Assembly (NCBI GenBank): GCA_910587705.1 | Contig: CAJUMX010000020.1 | Coordinates: 1-46,328, forward strand | Length of the DNA stretch: 46,328 bases | Reading direction: 5' to 3' | DNA from: an uncultured Oscillibacter sp. | GTDB taxonomy: Bacteria > Bacillota > Clostridia > Oscillospirales > Oscillospiraceae | In this document: positions 1 to 8,273 of the stretch, piece after piece | How the letters are laid out: each line of letters opens with the position of its first letter | How positions within the stretch are numbered: position 1 is the stretch's first letter | The notes under the pieces: model-generated | What the model saw: only the letters and a program-made list of their open reading frames with translations | Told to the model about the DNA's origin: nothing | Databases searched by the model: none | Translations under genes and position numbers: made by a program

Positions 1-3000
1 TGGAGCTACAAGAAGGTCACCATCGGCACCTTCCCCCTGGAGGCCGACTTCACCTTCACCAAGCAGATGGCTCACATTGAGGACTCTGTGGCTTCCAAGG
101 AGAAGGCTCTGGGTCTGCGTGGCTATGACACCTACAGCACCGATCATCGCGGTGGCTTTGTGAACTGGAACACCGCTTCCAGCGACAAGTACACCAGCAG
201 CCCCTTCGCGGATGCTACCCAGATTGTTGTCAACGGTTGGAACGCCCGCGTTCGCAACGATGACTACAAGCAGGGCACCATTCCCGCCTCTGCGAAGGAC
301 GAGGGCGATCTGTTTACCTATGACGCCTATGAGATTGACAAGGACAGCAAGACCCTGGCTCCCTCCATCGCTGAGATCTGCGACCTGACCGACAACGGCG
401 TGACCGTTGAGGTCTATGTCTGCCCCGTGGACGCCGACTTCATCACCCATGTTGTCGTCACCCGCACTCAGCTGATGAAGATCGACCGCCTGGGCTCTGA
501 CTATGTCACCCTCAACAAAGAGAAGCCCGACAGCCGCGGCAAGTCCCTGGACCAGCTGGCTGGCTACAACGACAACGCTATCGACGTGGATGTCGTTGAC
601 GTGAAGGACAGCAACTACGACGCCTACAACGTTCTCAAGGAACTGAAGTCCGGCGACCGTGTGGCCGTTGTCCCCTACACCACCGACGACGGCAAGACCT
701 GGGAGGTCGGCGAGGCTTATGTGCCCGAGACCGTCACCGGCAAGCTGACTCGTGTGGACATCTATAACAACGAGAAGGTACCCGAGGGCAACTCTGTCGC
801 TCTGACCGTGGGCGGCACCAGCTATCCCATGAACCAGTGGAACAAGGGTATGCTGAAGGTGGACGCCGACCAGATCAAGGCCACCCGTAAGGACGTGGCT
901 GTGTACCTGGCCAAGGACGGCACCGCTCTGTGGGCCGACGAGATCGGCAACTCTGACGATTGGATGATCGTCGGCGACTACTACCAGGCTACCAACAGCT
1001 CCGGCAAGGTTGTCTGGTTCGCTCACGGCTGGACCATCGGCGGCGACGAAGTCGACGTTGACCTGGGCACCATCCGTGGCGAGGCTGAGAAGTACGCTCC
1101 CGGCGAGCTTGTTCAGTACAAGATCGCTTCCGGCGGAAATGGTGAGTATGAGCTGCGTAAGCCCAGCTACACCGGAGCCAGCGTGAAGAAGAACTACTAC
1201 AAGACCGTTGAGCCTGAGGATGCTGTTATTCCTACTGAGGCCATTGAGGAAGTCTCTCTGGATAAGCACGAGGGCGTGTACAGCGTTGCTCAGAAATTCA
1301 TCTACACCAACAGTGGCCTTCAGCCCTACAGCATCCGCAAGGTCAATGCCCAGATTCCCGTTGACCGCTACAATGTGGCTGAGGACGGAAGCTCTGAGGC
1401 TGGTATCGTCGTGACCCCCGCAAACGAGAATCCGACCTTCGACTGGAAGTACACCAACCTGTACTACGAGTCTCCCACCTTCGTTTATGTTGGCTTCGAC
1501 TCCGTCACCGGCGAGGTTGAGACCATCACCTTTGTGGACGGCAAGCAGGACGTCGATAACGGCGATCTGACTGCCAGCAATACCTACTGGCGTAACGTCG
1601 GCACCAACGACGACAACTTTGTCGCCACCGCTGCCGAAGCTTATGTCAACGATGAAGGCAAGGTCACCACGGTCGTCATCAAGAACGACTCTCACGAGGC
1701 TGACCTGAGCAACATCCGTATCATCACCAAGTACAAGGGCTCCAACAACTACGTCGGCGCTGAGGGCGACGTTGAACTGAGCGGTAAGTACTACGAGCGT
1801 GAATATGTCTTTGGCCCCGACTTCAAGGAGGAAACGACTGGCACGTTCGACAAGAACTACCGTGTTGGCGACATCCTGACCGGCACCGAGAAGAACGGCG
1901 TGTTCTATGGCAAGAAGTTCCACGGCTCCTCCTACAGCAACAAGAGCCTGGACGGCTTCTATGTCAAGGGCATCAAGACCGTCACCACTCCCTTGGGCGA
2001 TGTGATTGACGACTATGTCATCATCGACAAGGACAACCGCTATCTGGCGACTCTGGACCGTGAGCACAGCGTGACTCCCGGCAGCATGGACATCTTCACG
2101 AATACCATGGTTCTGGGTGACGACGCTCTGGTCGGTGAAGAGGGCCTGATCCTCTGCGGCGGCGCGAAGATCATTGATGTTCGCATCGGCCACGAGGGCG
2201 AGATCACCAAGCTGGCTGACCTGTTCGACGACTACGACCTCGGCACCGTCGAGCTGAAGATTCTGCTGAACGGCAATTCCAGCAGCACCAACTTCCGCCA
2301 GGCTTATGCCATCGTCATCCTGAGCGCTGAGCTCACCAAGAGCAAGGCCGCTGTGCCCGCTTTCGGCATCACCGTGGACGGCAAGGACGCCTGGGATGCC
2401 GACGCCAAGGGCTACAAGGTTACCGCCAGCGTGGGCGACGAGCTGGATCTGGGCGTGAAGCTGACCAACGAGTCCAAGCTGACCAACGTCTCCTACGAGT
2501 GGGAGATTGACGAGGGCAAGCTGGCTGGCGACAAGAAGAGCGACGAAGTCTCCTTCACCGCCAAGTCTGAAGGCACCTACAAGGTCACCGTCACTGTGAC
2601 CAACAAGGATACCTCCAAGGAGATCGAGGAGAGTCCTGTCACCCAGACTCTGACCATCGTGGTTGGCAAGGGCGCTCCCGCTGAGTCTGCCGTGATTCTC
2701 AAGAATAACGCGCCTACCCTCCAGGGTGCTTCTCTGGTTGACGGCCGCGTTGCGCTTGGCGCGAACAATAAGGCGGACCTCCGCTTCACCATCACTGTGC
2801 CCGAATTTGTCAGCACTTCCACTGCTGGAAGCAACGAATTTACTGCCGACGTGTATGTGAACGGCGGAACGCAGCCCTCTGAGTCCATCACCACGGCTGT
2901 GGATTTCTCCGCTCTAAACGCTGGCAAGCTGACCTTCAGCGGCGAAATCGGCACGGTTGCCAACTACGGCGCTGCCGACGAGTTCAAGGTGGAAATCACC

Positions 3001-4005
3001 AGCTTTACCTTCGAGGGCATCAAGGTCCAGTTCGTGGATGAAGCGGGCGATCCCATTGAGGACAGCCGCCTCTTCGCTGAGGACGCTGTTATGGACGGCA
3101 CCGGCAATGGCGTCGAGGTTGGTCTGAACTCCTCCGCTGCTTCTGGTGCGGTGACCTTCACCTACAAGAGCGGCCTGGATACCACTGCCTCTGCGACCAA
3201 GACCCTGAATGCCAATGGAAGCACCAACGACTCCAACAAGGCGGATCTGTTCTCCACCGAAGTTGAAGCCACGGGCGACAACTATGTCAAGGTCGAAGTT
3301 ACCGGCCTGGACAGCCTGACCGAGAAGATCAGCGTTGTTGGTGCGGACGGTGACGGCGAGGACCTCGTGGACGGCACCGGCCTGGTAATGGCCCCTGCGG
3401 CGAAGAAGATCGGCCTGTTCTTTGTGGACGATATTGTGACCACTCCCGTCGCTGCGGATAGCGTCACTGTGAGCGTCTACGCTTGGTACACCGAGGCTCC
3501 CTCTGGTGAGAAGGTTACCGTCTCCGTGAAGGGCCCCGACGGCCAGACCATCGGCACCTCTGGTGTTCTCTCCGCAAATGGCAAGGATAAGGCCGTGAAG
3601 GTCGGCGAAGTGACTCTGACCGAGACCTGGACGATCAGCAAGGACGACGTTACCGTCGTTGCGGCCGAGACTCCCGAAGTTTCCAGCGCGTCCTTCGACG
3701 GCGCGAAACTGACTGTCACCATGAACACCCCTGTGGCGATTGTGGATGGTAAGAGTCCTGTCGACGTTCTGGCTGTGACCACTGGCACTAGTGCGGCGCT
3801 GACGTTTGTCGAGGAGTCCATCCATGTTGATGGCGACACGATTACGGCTACCGCTGCCTCCTGGAGTGCTGGTACTACCGATTCTAGTATCCAGATTAAA
3901 TTTGTGGAGAGCAAAGACGCTTTCAAGACTGGGATCGGTACCGCGAATGCGAAAATCACCATTAACAAAGATACCCTGGCCTGCACAATTGGCGCTGGCG
4001 CCTGA
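1..4005 (+). CDS. Giant cell-surface (S-layer-like) protein, 5' end cut by the window
   Basis: The reading frame is open from base 1, ahead of the first in-window ATG at 67, so this is the C-terminal part (at least 1,334 residues) of a longer secreted protein. It is acidic, rich in Asp, Thr, Gly and Val, almost free of Cys, and built of beta-rich segments. A PKD/Ig-like module lies around residues 780-880 (counted from the ATG at 67), with a YEWEIDEG stretch and a TVTVTNKD strand. No SLH repeat or LPXTG-type sorting signal is visible; any wall anchor would be in the missing N-terminus. Codon use is extremely biased over most of the gene (CTG, GGC, AAG, AAC), as in very highly expressed genes, and relaxes over the last 300 bases. 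S-layer or adhesin identity is inferred from size, composition and codon bias. Confidence 0.7.
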   Translation, partial: WSYKKVTIGTFPLEADFTFTKQMAHIEDSVASKEKALGLRGYDTYSTDHRGGFVNWNTASSDKYTSSPFADATQIVVNGWNARVRNDDYKQGTIPASAKDEGDLFTYDAYEIDKDSKTLAPSIAEICDLTDNGVTVEVYVCPVDADFITHVVVTRTQLMKIDRLGSDYVTLNKEKPDSRGKSLDQLAGYNDNAIDVDVVDVKDSNYDAYNVLKELKSGDRVAVVPYTTDDGKTWEVGEAYVPETVTGKLTRVDIYNNEKVPEGNSVALTVGGTSYPMNQWNKGMLKVDADQIKATRKDVAVYLAKDGTALWADEIGNSDDWMIVGDYYQATNSSGKVVWFAHGWTIGGDEVDVDLGTIRGEAEKYAPGELVQYKIASGGNGEYELRKPSYTGASVKKNYYKTVEPEDAVIPTEAIEEVSLDKHEGVYSVAQKFIYTNSGLQPYSIRKVNAQIPVDRYNVAEDGSSEAGIVVTPANENPTFDWKYTNLYYESPTFVYVGFDSVTGEVETITFVDGKQDVDNGDLTASNTYWRNVGTNDDNFVATAAEAYVNDEGKVTTVVIKNDSHEADLSNIRIITKYKGSNNYVGAEGDVELSGKYYEREYVFGPDFKEETTGTFDKNYRVGDILTGTEKNGVFYGKKFHGSSYSNKSLDGFYVKGIKTVTTPLGDVIDDYVIIDKDNRYLATLDREHSVTPGSMDIFTNTMVLGDDALVGEEGLILCGGAKIIDVRIGHEGEITKLADLFDDYDLGTVELKILLNGNSSSTNFRQAYAIVILSAELTKSKAAVPAFGITVDGKDAWDADAKGYKVTASVGDELDLGVKLTNESKLTNVSYEWEIDEGKLAGDKKSDEVSFTAKSEGTYKVTVTVTNKDTSKEIEESPVTQTLTIVVGKGAPAESAVILKNNAPTLQGASLVDGRVALGANNKADLRFTITVPEFVSTSTAGSNEFTADVYVNGGTQPSESITTAVDFSALNAGKLTFSGEIGTVANYGAADEFKVEITSFTFEGIKVQFVDEAGDPIEDSRLFAEDAVMDGTGNGVEVGLNSSAASGAVTFTYKSGLDTTASATKTLNANGSTNDSNKADLFSTEVEATGDNYVKVEVTGLDSLTEKISVVGADGDGEDLVDGTGLVMAPAAKKIGLFFVDDIVTTPVAADSVTVSVYAWYTEAPSGEKVTVSVKGPDGQTIGTSGVLSANGKDKAVKVGEVTLTETWTISKDDVTVVAAETPEVSSASFDGAKLTVTMNTPVAIVDGKSPVDVLAVTTGTSAALTFVEESIHVDGDTITATAASWSAGTTDSSIQIKFVESKDAFKTGIGTANAKITINKDTLACTIGAGA

Positions 4006-4036
4006 TTTTCCAGCACCTCTCACATGAAGTGAGATG

Positions 4037-4068
4037 GGCCCCCGAACGAAAGTTCGGGGGCCTTTTTT
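4037..4068 (+). terminator. Rho-independent terminator of the surface-protein gene
   Basis: A perfect 11-bp stem (GGCCCCCGAAC / GTTCGGGGGCC) closes a GAAA tetraloop and is followed directly by six T. It lies 31 bases after the TGA. A small 6-bp hairpin (4018-4034) precedes it. The T run overlaps the stop codon of the convergent gene on the other strand. Confidence 0.95.
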
Positions 4069-4570
4069 ATCGGACGCCGAATGCCACGGAGGTGTAACCA
4101 TTGAGGTTTGAGCCGTTTCGTAGGGTTCCTCCGGTGTATCCCAGAAACGGCGAGTCGTCACGGAAGAACTGAAAGACGGAAGAGGAGAGGAATAGGCCCT
4201 GAATATCCCTAGAGGGATCGTGTAAGGCGGCGAAGATCACCAGGAAGCTCCCGCCCTGGATGGTGAAGCGGGACCCGCGGTTGGTTTCGATGGTGAGGGT
4301 GTCCTTTTGGGCCGCTTCCAGGTCCCAGGGACGAAACGTGGCGATGGTGAATGCCCAGTCGGTCCAGGACCCGTTCCAGGAGAGGGCGGAGAAACCGCGG
4401 GCGGAGAAGCCGCCCTCATACTCAAAACGCGTATGGGGCAGTTCCTCTATGGGCCCGAGTTTCCCCGCCAGTGCGGCGGCGATTTTGGCGTTGTCGGCGT
4501 TAAAGTCCTCCATGCGGATGCGGTCCGAGAGCTCCCATTGGTTCAATCCATAGTGTTCTGTTTGCCTCAT
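4067..4570 (-). CDS. Phage-like hypothetical protein
   Basis: The product is 167 aa. The start is set by CAGGAGGTT about 9 bases upstream of the ATG at 4570; the frame runs 31 codons further upstream but that extension lacks a ribosome site. The N-terminus (YGLNQWELSDRIRMEDFN, then ADNAKI) resembles leaders I associate with prophage tail or baseplate-adjacent proteins of clostridia. The rest, rich in Phe, Ser and Trp (SWNGSWTDWAF), looks beta-structured like a tail-tip or receptor-binding domain. There is no signal peptide or membrane segment. No other phage gene is nearby, so it is either a domesticated orphan or a carbohydrate-binding protein. The assignment is a weak recollection of a sequence pattern, not a search result. 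Confidence 0.5.
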   Translation of the reverse strand: MRQTEHYGLNQWELSDRIRMEDFNADNAKIAAALAGKLGPIEELPHTRFEYEGGFSARGFSALSWNGSWTDWAFTIATFRPWDLEAAQKDTLTIETNRGSRFTIQGGSFLVIFAALHDPSRDIQGLFLSSSVFQFFRDDSPFLGYTGGTLRNGSNLNGYTSVAFGVR

Positions 4571-4710
4571 AAAAATAACCTCCTGTTTTTTGGTATATGG
4601 TTGTACCCAAACAGAGAGGCCGAAGCGATAAGAGTTGCCAAAACCCGTGCAACTCCGCCGCATAAAATTTTCCCACCGGGAAACCCTACCGGAAAAGGGA
4701 GGTTTTTACC

Positions 4711-5067
4711 ATGGATTATGTAAATGCGTTTCTCTGTGGCGGCCTGCTCTGCGCCATCGGTCAAATTTTGATCGATAAAACCCAGCTAACTCCAGCCCGA
4801 ATTCTAACAGGCTACGTAGTAGCAGGGGTCATTCTCAGCGCCGTGGGCCTGTATGAGCCTCTGGCCCAGTGGGGCGGCGCGGGAGCCACCGTGCCTCTGA
4901 CAGGCTTCGGCCACCTGTTGGCCAAGGGCGTCCGCAAGGCGGTAGACATGGACGGCTGGCTAGGCGTCCTCACCGGGGGGCTAACAGCGGCGGCAGGCGG
5001 CGTAGCAGCAGCAACCTTCTTCGCCGCCGTGATGGCCTCCGTATTCAAGCCCAGCGCAAAGCGCTAA
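4711..5067 (+). CDS. spoVAE: Stage V sporulation protein AE (SpoVAE/SpoVAEb)
   Basis: The product is 118 aa with three hydrophobic segments (about 4-22, 31-50, 84-110). It carries family-typical stretches: AIGQILIDKTQLTPARIL near the N-terminus and the loop GGAGATVPLTGFGHLLAKG. SpoVA proteins form the inner-spore-membrane channel that moves Ca-dipicolinate into the forespore and releases it at germination. The start follows GGGAGG with 8 bases of spacing. Normally spoVAC, spoVAD and spoVAE form one operon under forespore sigma-G; here spoVAE is alone, with no spoVAC or spoVAD on either side. No convincing sigma-G promoter was recognised in the 140-base gap upstream. The identity is firm; function in isolation depends on partners elsewhere. 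Confidence 0.92.
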   Translation: MDYVNAFLCGGLLCAIGQILIDKTQLTPARILTGYVVAGVILSAVGLYEPLAQWGGAGATVPLTGFGHLLAKGVRKAVDMDGWLGVLTGGLTAAAGGVAAATFFAAVMASVFKPSAKR

Positions 5068-5129
5068 AAAAGCGCCGCAAAAGCTAAGGATCAAAACAAG
5101 GAAGCCAAAAATCCGCCCCCTCAAACACC

Positions 5130-5156
5130 CCCCGGAGAGTAAAGATCTCTCCGGGG
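5130..5156 (+). terminator. Terminator-like hairpin after spoVAE
   Basis: A perfect 10-bp stem (CCCCGGAGAG / CTCTCCGGGG) with a 7-nt loop lies 62 bases after the spoVAE stop. Only a weak T stretch (ATTGCTTT) follows, so termination may be partial. Confidence 0.6.
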
Positions 5157-5600
5157 ATTGCTTTCAGTACCCACCGCATAAGCGGCAGCGAAAAGAGAAG
5201 CTGGTCCATTCGTCGAGGAACAACCCCCCGCTCAATCCAATTGCGCGAGGGAAGTCATTCTGGCTCCGCCATTCATTCAGCCGCGCCCCGCGTCGTCCCC
5301 GTATACTTCTTTTTCTCTTTTGGACCGTGCACGGCCCGTTTTCTCGTTTTCTTCTGGAAGAAAAAACCGGGGCCCCCGCCGCAACGTAAGCGTAGCGGTT
5401 GCGGTGGGGAGAGGAGGAAGGAACGGAGCAGAACGCAGTCCTCGCCGTTAGGCGGGGACGGAGTGGGCGGAGTTTCTTCCGACGACATGGGGGGTGCATT
5501 GCACCAGCCATCTTCATGGCTGAATCTCTCCCCGCCCGCAAGGGCGAGTACCAGCCCCGCATGGGAAAAAACTGTCACAAATTTGTTACCCCTTTTGCCC
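5157..5600. other. Non-coding, GC-rich, palindrome-rich gap
   Basis: No convincing gene lies between 5068 and 5653. Open frames on both strands here have no ribosome sites and implausible Arg/Pro-rich composition. The stretch contains several inverted repeats, for example GCCGCAAC (about 5378) pairing with GTTGCGGT (about 5397), GCCGTTAGGC near 5448, CATCTTCATGGCTG near 5509, and CGCCCGCAAGGGCG near 5532. It may be an interspersed repeat, a structured RNA or a decayed gene. Nothing in it could be named. Confidence 0.4.
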
Positions 5601-5632
5601 AAAAATCTGTTATACTAAAATAACAGATTTTT
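5601..5632 (+). promoter_or_regulatory. Extended -10 promoter inside a 12-bp perfect inverted repeat (candidate operator)
   Basis: TGTTATACT (5608-5616) is an extended -10 without a good -35. It is embedded in AAAAATCTGTTA, an 8-base spacer, then TAACAGATTTTT (5601-5612 / 5621-5632). The dyad lies 22 bases before the lipoprotein ATG. A repressor bound here would block polymerase directly. An AT-rich RNA hairpin is the alternative reading. Confidence 0.6.
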
Positions 5633-5653
5633 CGACAGAAAGGAACCGACGCC

Positions 5654-6856
5654 ATGCGCCGATTATTAAGCCTAACCATGCTTCTCCTCCTCCTAACCGC
5701 CTGCTCCACCCAGGCCCCGCCCGCGGAGGAGCCGCCCCCGCCAGAACCCGAGCTCCAGGAGCCGGAACCGCCCCCCGCCCCGGTCCAGCAGCCCTATGAA
5801 ATCAAGGACCCCACCCAAGAGCAGGAGGGCTATGTCCCCTGGACCGGCATCGTAGAGCACCTGTTTTTCCACCCCGTCATCGCCTATCCGGAGCTGGCCT
5901 TCGACGGCGATAACCAAGCCAACGGCCTGGACGACTTCATGGTCACCGTGGACGAGTATAACAAAATCCTCCAGAGCGTCTACGAAAAGGGCTACGTCCT
6001 GGTGGATATCAATAGCGTCTGGAGCGAGGAGGAAGGGGAGAACGGCCCCCATATGGTCCGCAATACTCTCTACCTCCCCGAGGGGAAAAAGCCCCTGATC
6101 CTCAGCTACGACGACACAAATTACTACCCCTACATGCTGGAAAACGGCTTTGCCCATAAGCTCATCATCGGGGAGGACCTGAAAATTGCCTCCTGGGGCC
6201 TGGACCCGGAGGGCAACGAGGTCGTCAGCCGGGACCTGGACGCCATCCCGATTTTGGATAAATTCGTGGAAGAGCACCCCGACTTCTCCCCCTTCGGAGC
6301 CAAGGGCTGCCTAAGCCTGACAGGCTACGAGGGTATCCTGGGCTATCGCACCCAGACGGACACCAAGGAGTGGGACGACGCCAAGGAGGCCAACCGCCAG
6401 AAGGAGCGGGAAGCCGTTCAGCCCATCGTCGAGGAGCTCCGCCGTACCGGCTGGACCTTCGGCAGCCACACCTGGGGCCACATCCGCTTGGGAGATGGAA
6501 ACATGACCCGTATCGAGGCAGATACCCAGCGCTGGCTGGACGAGGTGGGCAGCCTGGTGGGGGAGACCACCATCCTCTTCTACCCCCACGGCGAGCGCCC
6601 CGACGGCAACGACTGGACCCTGACGGGCCCCGCCTTCCAGTACTTACAGAGCAAGGGCTTCCGGGTTTTCTGCTCCGTAGGCGTGGAGAGCTTCAGCTTC
6701 ATCAAAAAGGACATCAGCGCCGTAATCTGTGACCGCCTCCACCCCGACGGCACCACCCTCCGCCACTCCCGGGACCGCTATCTCCAATTCTACGACGCCA
6801 AGGATATCATAGACTTAACCGTCCGTCCCCAGAGAGAGGTCTCCTGGACGGAGTGA
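5654..6856 (+). CDS. Lipoprotein with NodB-like polysaccharide deacetylase domain
   Basis: The product is 400 aa. Residues 1-17 form a lipoprotein signal peptide ending in a lipobox (LLTAC, Cys17), followed by a Pro/Glu-rich linker (about 20-58). The remainder resembles carbohydrate esterase 4 (NodB-type) enzymes. SYDDTNYY supplies the paired Asp of the active site (D153, D154) and SHTWGHI supplies the two metal-ligand histidines (H272, H276). Such enzymes remove N-acetyl groups from surface glycans or peptidoglycan; the lipid anchor puts this one on the outer face of the membrane. The start follows AAAGGA. The gene heads a short operon with cdd 16 bases downstream. The substrate is unknown. 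The Asp-to-His distance (about 120 residues) is longer than in simple NodB domains because of an insertion around 160-250. Confidence 0.82.
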   Translation: MRRLLSLTMLLLLLTACSTQAPPAEEPPPPEPELQEPEPPPAPVQQPYEIKDPTQEQEGYVPWTGIVEHLFFHPVIAYPELAFDGDNQANGLDDFMVTVDEYNKILQSVYEKGYVLVDINSVWSEEEGENGPHMVRNTLYLPEGKKPLILSYDDTNYYPYMLENGFAHKLIIGEDLKIASWGLDPEGNEVVSRDLDAIPILDKFVEEHPDFSPFGAKGCLSLTGYEGILGYRTQTDTKEWDDAKEANRQKEREAVQPIVEELRRTGWTFGSHTWGHIRLGDGNMTRIEADTQRWLDEVGSLVGETTILFYPHGERPDGNDWTLTGPAFQYLQSKGFRVFCSVGVESFSFIKKDISAVICDRLHPDGTTLRHSRDRYLQFYDAKDIIDLTVRPQREVSWTE

Positions 6857-6872
6857 GAAAGGAGTTTTCATC

Positions 6873-7274
6873 ATGACAAGAGAAGAACTGAAAGCCGCCG
6901 CCGTCTCCATGCTGGACCGGGCGTATATCCCCTATTCCCACTTCCCCGTCGGCGCGGCCCTGGAGTGCTCCGACGGCACAGTCTTTACCGGCTGTAACAT
7001 CGAAAACGCCGCTTATTCCCCCACCCTCTGCGCCGAGCGGGTGGCGGTGGCCAAGGCCGTCAGCGAAGGGCACAAGGACTTTGTCCGCATCGTGGTGGCC
7101 GGCCGGTGCGAGGATTTCTGCGTCCCCTGCGCCGTCTGCCGTCAGGTGCTCTATGAGTTTGCCCCGGATATGGAGATCATCAGCCTCAACGGCAAGGGGG
7201 AGGAGCTGTCCCGAACCCTCCGGGAGCTGCTGCCCCACGGCTTCGGCCCGGAGTACCTGCTGAAAGAGGAATAA
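6873..7274 (+). CDS. cdd: Cytidine deaminase
   Basis: The product is 133 aa, the normal length of the small homotetrameric zinc enzyme that deaminates cytidine and deoxycytidine to uridine and deoxyuridine in pyrimidine salvage. The zinc site is complete: CAER gives Cys53 and the proton-shuttling Glu55, and PCAVCRQ gives Cys86 and Cys89. The substrate-binding stretch FTGCNIENAAY (38-48) is present. The start follows AAAGGAG 16 bases after the deacetylase stop, so the two are probably co-transcribed. I see no functional link between them. Confidence 0.97.
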   Translation: MTREELKAAAVSMLDRAYIPYSHFPVGAALECSDGTVFTGCNIENAAYSPTLCAERVAVAKAVSEGHKDFVRIVVAGRCEDFCVPCAVCRQVLYEFAPDMEIISLNGKGEELSRTLRELLPHGFGPEYLLKEE

Positions 7275-7276
7275 AC

Positions 7277-7306
7277 CAGCGCCCCGCCTTCAAGGGCGGG
7301 GCGCTG
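7277..7306 (+). terminator. Hairpin after cdd
   Basis: A perfect 12-bp GC-rich stem (CAGCGCCCCGCC / GGCGGGGCGCTG) with a 6-nt loop starts 2 bases after the cdd stop. It is followed only by ACGTTTCCT, so it is a terminator lacking a strong U tract or an mRNA-stabilising end. It also lies downstream of the convergent minus-strand cluster. Confidence 0.7.
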
Positions 7307-7347
7307 ACGTTTCCTCCTCCAGCAGAGTACAAGCCGCTTGGAAGGGG

Positions 7348-7506
7348 TTACTTTCTACGGTTTGCCCGGCTGATTCTGGTAAAGAAAATGCCCACCAAAA
7401 TACAGATCACACCGGCAATAAGCAACGGGCTGTCCTCATATCGGGTTAAGAGAAAAATGCCCACAAGAAGCAGCAGTACACCGATAGCTCCTACAGCATA
7501 TATAAT
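7348..7506 (-). CDS. Small two-helix membrane protein, apparent ATT start
   Basis: This 52-residue frame has no ATG, GTG or TTG start. Its beginning is marked by a strong AAGGAGGGGA (7511-7520) placed 7 bases before an ATT codon (7504-7506). The frame runs IIYAVGAIGVLLLLVGIFLL, a short polar loop TRYEDSP, then LLIAGVICILVGIFF and a basic tail ending RANRRK, stop TAA. This is two transmembrane helices with positively charged ends. It lies 56 bases after the MBL-fold gene and on the same strand, so it is the last gene of that cluster. Either it uses the rare ATT initiator, as infC does, or a mutation has removed its ATG and the gene is freshly inactivated. Function is unknown. Confidence 0.68.
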   Translation of the reverse strand: MIYAVGAIGVLLLLVGIFLLTRYEDSPLLIAGVICILVGIFFTRISRANRRK

Positions 7507-7562
7507 GGAATCCCCTCCTTCCTTATGGAATCACCGCTGGGCCAGACAGGTAGTTCCCCTTG

Positions 7563-8273
7563 TCAAAGCGCAAAGACCTGGCCGGTCTCCTTTACCGGCA
7601 GGAAGCGGCCTGTAAAGGCAGGATGCTTTTCCAAAAATTTCCTGGTAAAGTCAAGCTCGCCCCACTGGTGCATCGGCAAAACGCGCCGAATTTCCGCCGT
7701 TTCGAGGAAATACGCCGGCCCCCAGAAGCCCGCCTCTCCCAGCCGGGGGTCCAGAGGCAGCATCGCCAGGTCAATGGTCCGCCCCCGGAGCGCCTCCACA
7801 TATTTTTTGAAGTTGACCTCCATGTTCCGGTTCCAGCCCTTGTCCTCGCCCTCCCAGTGCCACCAGTTCAGGTCCCCGGCATGAAAGACGGTCCGCCCGT
7901 CCACCGTCACCAAAAACGCCTCCCCCTCGTCGGTAGAGGGCAGGGCCTCCACAAAGACCCTAGAGAGCTCCAGCGTCTCCCCACCCCGGAGATTCCGACA
8001 CTTCTCCGCCGTCTCCGGCAAGACGCCCCAGCGCGCCAGGCTCCGGGAGCTAAGCTTGATGTCATGGCCCAGGATAAATCGCGCCTCCCGGTTCCCGTCG
8101 TCCAGGGCAAAAATCCGGGGATCAAAATGGTCCGGATGTACATGGCTGGCAAAGACGTACAGGGGGACCCCCGGCTTGATTGCCGGGAGCTCCCCCTTCC
8201 ACCAGTCAAACAGCAGCGCGGCGGAGTCCGATTCCACCAAAAAACCGCTGTGGTCCAAAAAGGTAACTCGCAT
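7563..8273 (-). CDS. MBL-fold (UlaG-like) metal-dependent hydrolase
   Basis: The product is 236 aa. The metallo-beta-lactamase signature SHVHPDHFD supplies the HxHxDH metal ligands, FHAGDLNWWHW supplies the bridging Asp region, and a late histidine sits in LPMHQWGE. The compact size and N-terminal strand pattern (VTFLDHSGFLVE) match the UlaG-like branch, which includes phosphodiesterase- and lactonase-type enzymes. It is cytoplasmic, with no signal peptide. The start codon overlaps the stop of the upstream ybjQ-like gene (TAATG), so translation is coupled. The substrate is unknown. Confidence 0.85.
   Translation of the reverse strand: MRVTFLDHSGFLVESDSAALLFDWWKGELPAIKPGVPLYVFASHVHPDHFDPRIFALDDGNREARFILGHDIKLSSRSLARWGVLPETAEKCRNLRGGETLELSRVFVEALPSTDEGEAFLVTVDGRTVFHAGDLNWWHWEGEDKGWNRNMEVNFKKYVEALRGRTIDLAMLPLDPRLGEAGFWGPAYFLETAEIRRVLPMHQWGELDFTRKFLEKHPAFTGRFLPVKETGQVFAL

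Noticed and set aside
2914..4161. Long minus-strand open frame (415 codons) opposite the surface-protein gene
   Set aside because: It has no ribosome site, its His/Gly/Arg-rich composition is typical of antisense frames of GC-rich genes, and it crosses the terminator. The plus strand has a far better coding signal.
4067..4570. Prophage
   Set aside because: Only one phage-style gene is present, with no integrase, capsid, terminase, attachment-site repeats or lysis genes around it.
5164..5618. Several 70-130 codon frames on both strands in the spoVAE-deacetylase gap
   Set aside because: They overlap each other on both strands, are Arg/Pro-rich and lack ribosome sites. The stretch is better described as palindrome-rich non-coding DNA.
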